In this document: positions 20,073-21,154 of the stretch, piece after piece
Numbering within the stretch: the first letter of the stretch is position 1
Layout of the letters: every line of letters begins with the position of its first letter
NCBI RefSeq assembly: GCF_002198095.1
Contig: NZ_NHMK01000001.1
Location: 1 to 21,154 of the forward strand
DNA from: Deinococcus indicus
GTDB lineage: Bacteria; Deinococcota; Deinococci; Deinococcales; Deinococcaceae
Length of the DNA stretch: 21,154 nucleotides
Direction: 5' to 3'
The notes under the pieces: generated by a model
What the model saw: only the letters and a program-made list of their open reading frames with translations
What the model was told of the DNA's origin: nothing
Database searches by the model: none
Position numbers and translations under genes: made by a program

Positions 20073-21154
20073 CGCTGCACCTCCGGGTGGGTCTGCCTGA
20101 CCCTGGGATCACCGTACCAGTCGGGAACGCCCCGGCCGTCCTCCACCCAGAAGCGGCTCTCCCCAGACTGGGGATCACAGCCCTTCACCAGGAAGACCTC
20201 CACGCCCCGCGCACGCAGGATCTGGAACGTCACGAACGCGTACTCACGCTGCAGCGAGTCACTGGCGACACCTGGACGGTGCAGGCGCATCACCCACCGT
20301 CCCGCTGCCACCAGGGGCACGGGCGAGGGTGGGTGGGCGTTCCGGCCTGCGCTGGCCGGTTCGACCACCTCACCTGTCCGGGCGCCGCGCAGACCCGCCC
20401 GCACCTGCGTGAACACGCTGGGCATCACCTTCAACTGACCGGGCAGGACGAACAGCCGGGTGCGCCAGAGGTCCAGCGGCGTCATGACTCCGTCCCGCAC
20501 TGGTGCCACGCCCAGGGTCCGCCGCGTCTGCCGCTCCCCGAAAGCGAATACCTGCTGCCAGGGACTACACACCTTCAGGAACGCCCGGAAGGTGTGGTCA
20601 CCGTCCAGGGTCCGGGCGCGGCCGAGCAGGTCCGCCTCCGTCAGGTCATGGTTGCGCTTCAGTTGCGCCAGGTCCGGGTAGTCGGCGGGTTTCAGGCCCC
20701 CGGCGTCCCCGCCCCAGGTGCGCGCCAGGATCAGGGTGGCGACCGCCTGGTCCAGCGGGTCGGGGCGGCGCACCGTCACGCCCTGCCAGTTCTGGGGGCG
20801 GCTGCGCTGCCAGACCTGCCGCGTGACCTCACGGGTGCGCCGCTGGTTGCCGGCTGTCCAACTGACGATGAAGCGGTGAAGGTCGATGCGGGTGTGGCCG
20901 CTGGGACTGAACAGGTGCGCGGTCTCGTGCGTCCACAGGCGCGGGTCGGCGTATTGACCATCGGTACGCCACCCGCGGGCAAGGGCGAGGTGAACGGCGC
21001 GCGTGACGGTGGCGTGCGCTTCAGGGAGGACGATGTCCACGTCGCCGTAGTACCGCGCGGCGGGCGAGGAGTACTCGAACTCGGCCAGCGCGAAGCCTTT
21101 GGTCAGGAGGAAGGGGATCGCTTCGGCCTGCCAGGCGTGCAGGAGGTCACGTAC
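20054..21154 (-). CDS. Nucleotidyltransferase (NTP_transf_5-like) of the lasso locus, 5' end outside window
   Basis: At least 366 codons are present; the frame stays open to the right edge, so the start is missing. The N-terminal visible part reads FLLTKGFALAEFEYSS and then RYYGDVDIVLPEAHATV, giving the G-D-x-D metal site of family-5 nucleotidyltransferases. It is followed by IDLHRFIV, the usual second acidic segment. Genes of this family occur in many lasso clusters beside B1, B2 and C; their role is not fully known, and nucleotidyl transfer to the peptide is plausible. Met at 21040 is internal to the family motif and not the start. It is upstream of and overlapping B2, and I expect the cyclase gene further upstream, beyond 21154. 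Confidence 0.85.
   Translation of the reverse strand, partial: VRDLLHAWQAEAIPFLLTKGFALAEFEYSSPAARYYGDVDIVLPEAHATVTRAVHLALARGWRTDGQYADPRLWTHETAHLFSPSGHTRIDLHRFIVSWTAGNQRRTREVTRQVWQRSRPQNWQGVTVRRPDPLDQAVATLILARTWGGDAGGLKPADYPDLAQLKRNHDLTEADLLGRARTLDGDHTFRAFLKVCSPWQQVFAFGERQTRRTLGVAPVRDGVMTPLDLWRTRLFVLPGQLKVMPSVFTQVRAGLRGARTGEVVEPASAGRNAHPPSPVPLVAAGRWVMRLHRPGVASDSLQREYAFVTFQILRARGVEVFLVKGCDPQSGESRFWVEDGRGVPDWYGDPRVRQTHPEVQRWPARE

Overview
The window looks like accessory DNA from a high-GC, TnpB-rich bacterium. Deinococcus is my best guess, from base composition, the TnpB and IS630-type elements, and the style of the lipoproteins; no rRNA or housekeeping gene confirms it. Most of the window is very GC-rich. 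A block at about 2640-3940 is visibly AT-richer and carries foreign-looking genes. There are no rRNA or tRNA genes and no CRISPR array.

Region 1 (1-4520) is a pile-up of IS630-type insertions. It holds a partial transposase at the left edge, a TPR protein whose 3' end runs into an IS, and a complete IS630-like element (1220-2595). That element's transposase is itself split by a 321-bp element with 14-bp inverted repeats and a 6-bp target duplication. Next come a duplicated IS end, an ABC-transporter ATPase that has lost its 5' part, two small genes (one a lipoprotein), a 111-bp TA-flanked MITE, and an older transposase relic broken by that MITE.

Region 2 (4575-13026) starts with two translationally coupled genes on the + strand, then a long leftward operon of about 14 mostly unrecognised genes. 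Most starts are ATGA/GTGA overlaps or follow a Shine-Dalgarno. Five genes instead have a GC-rich hairpin (outer pairs TGGCC/GGCCA) ending exactly 10 nt before the ATG. The operon includes a SWIM zinc-finger protein, an RNase H-like protein, a phage-style coiled-coil protein, a CxxC protein and two single-span peptides of 36 and 37 aa. A TnpB element with intact catalytic residues splits one operon gene; the two halves rejoin in frame.

Region 3 (13149-21154) is a lasso-peptide-type RiPP locus. It contains a PqqD-like RRE protein (B1), an HprK-like kinase, a 52-aa precursor, a transglutaminase-like leader peptidase (B2) and a family-5 nucleotidyltransferase running off the right edge. Two paralogous lipoproteins sit among these genes; one carries a C-terminal HExxH putative zinc-peptidase domain. 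The precursor leader has the expected Y-x2-P-x-L and penultimate Thr, but the predicted core (18 aa from Ala35) has no Asp/Glu at positions 7-9. Its only acidic residue is at position 12. The expected cyclase (asparagine-synthetase-like C protein) is not in the window and probably lies beyond the right edge, upstream of the nucleotidyltransferase.

Likely logic of region 3: B1 binds the leader, B2 cleaves after Thr-Gly, an off-window cyclase closes the ring, and the kinase and nucleotidyltransferase may modify the product. The two surface lipoproteins could bind, process or hydrolyse it. That last role is inference.
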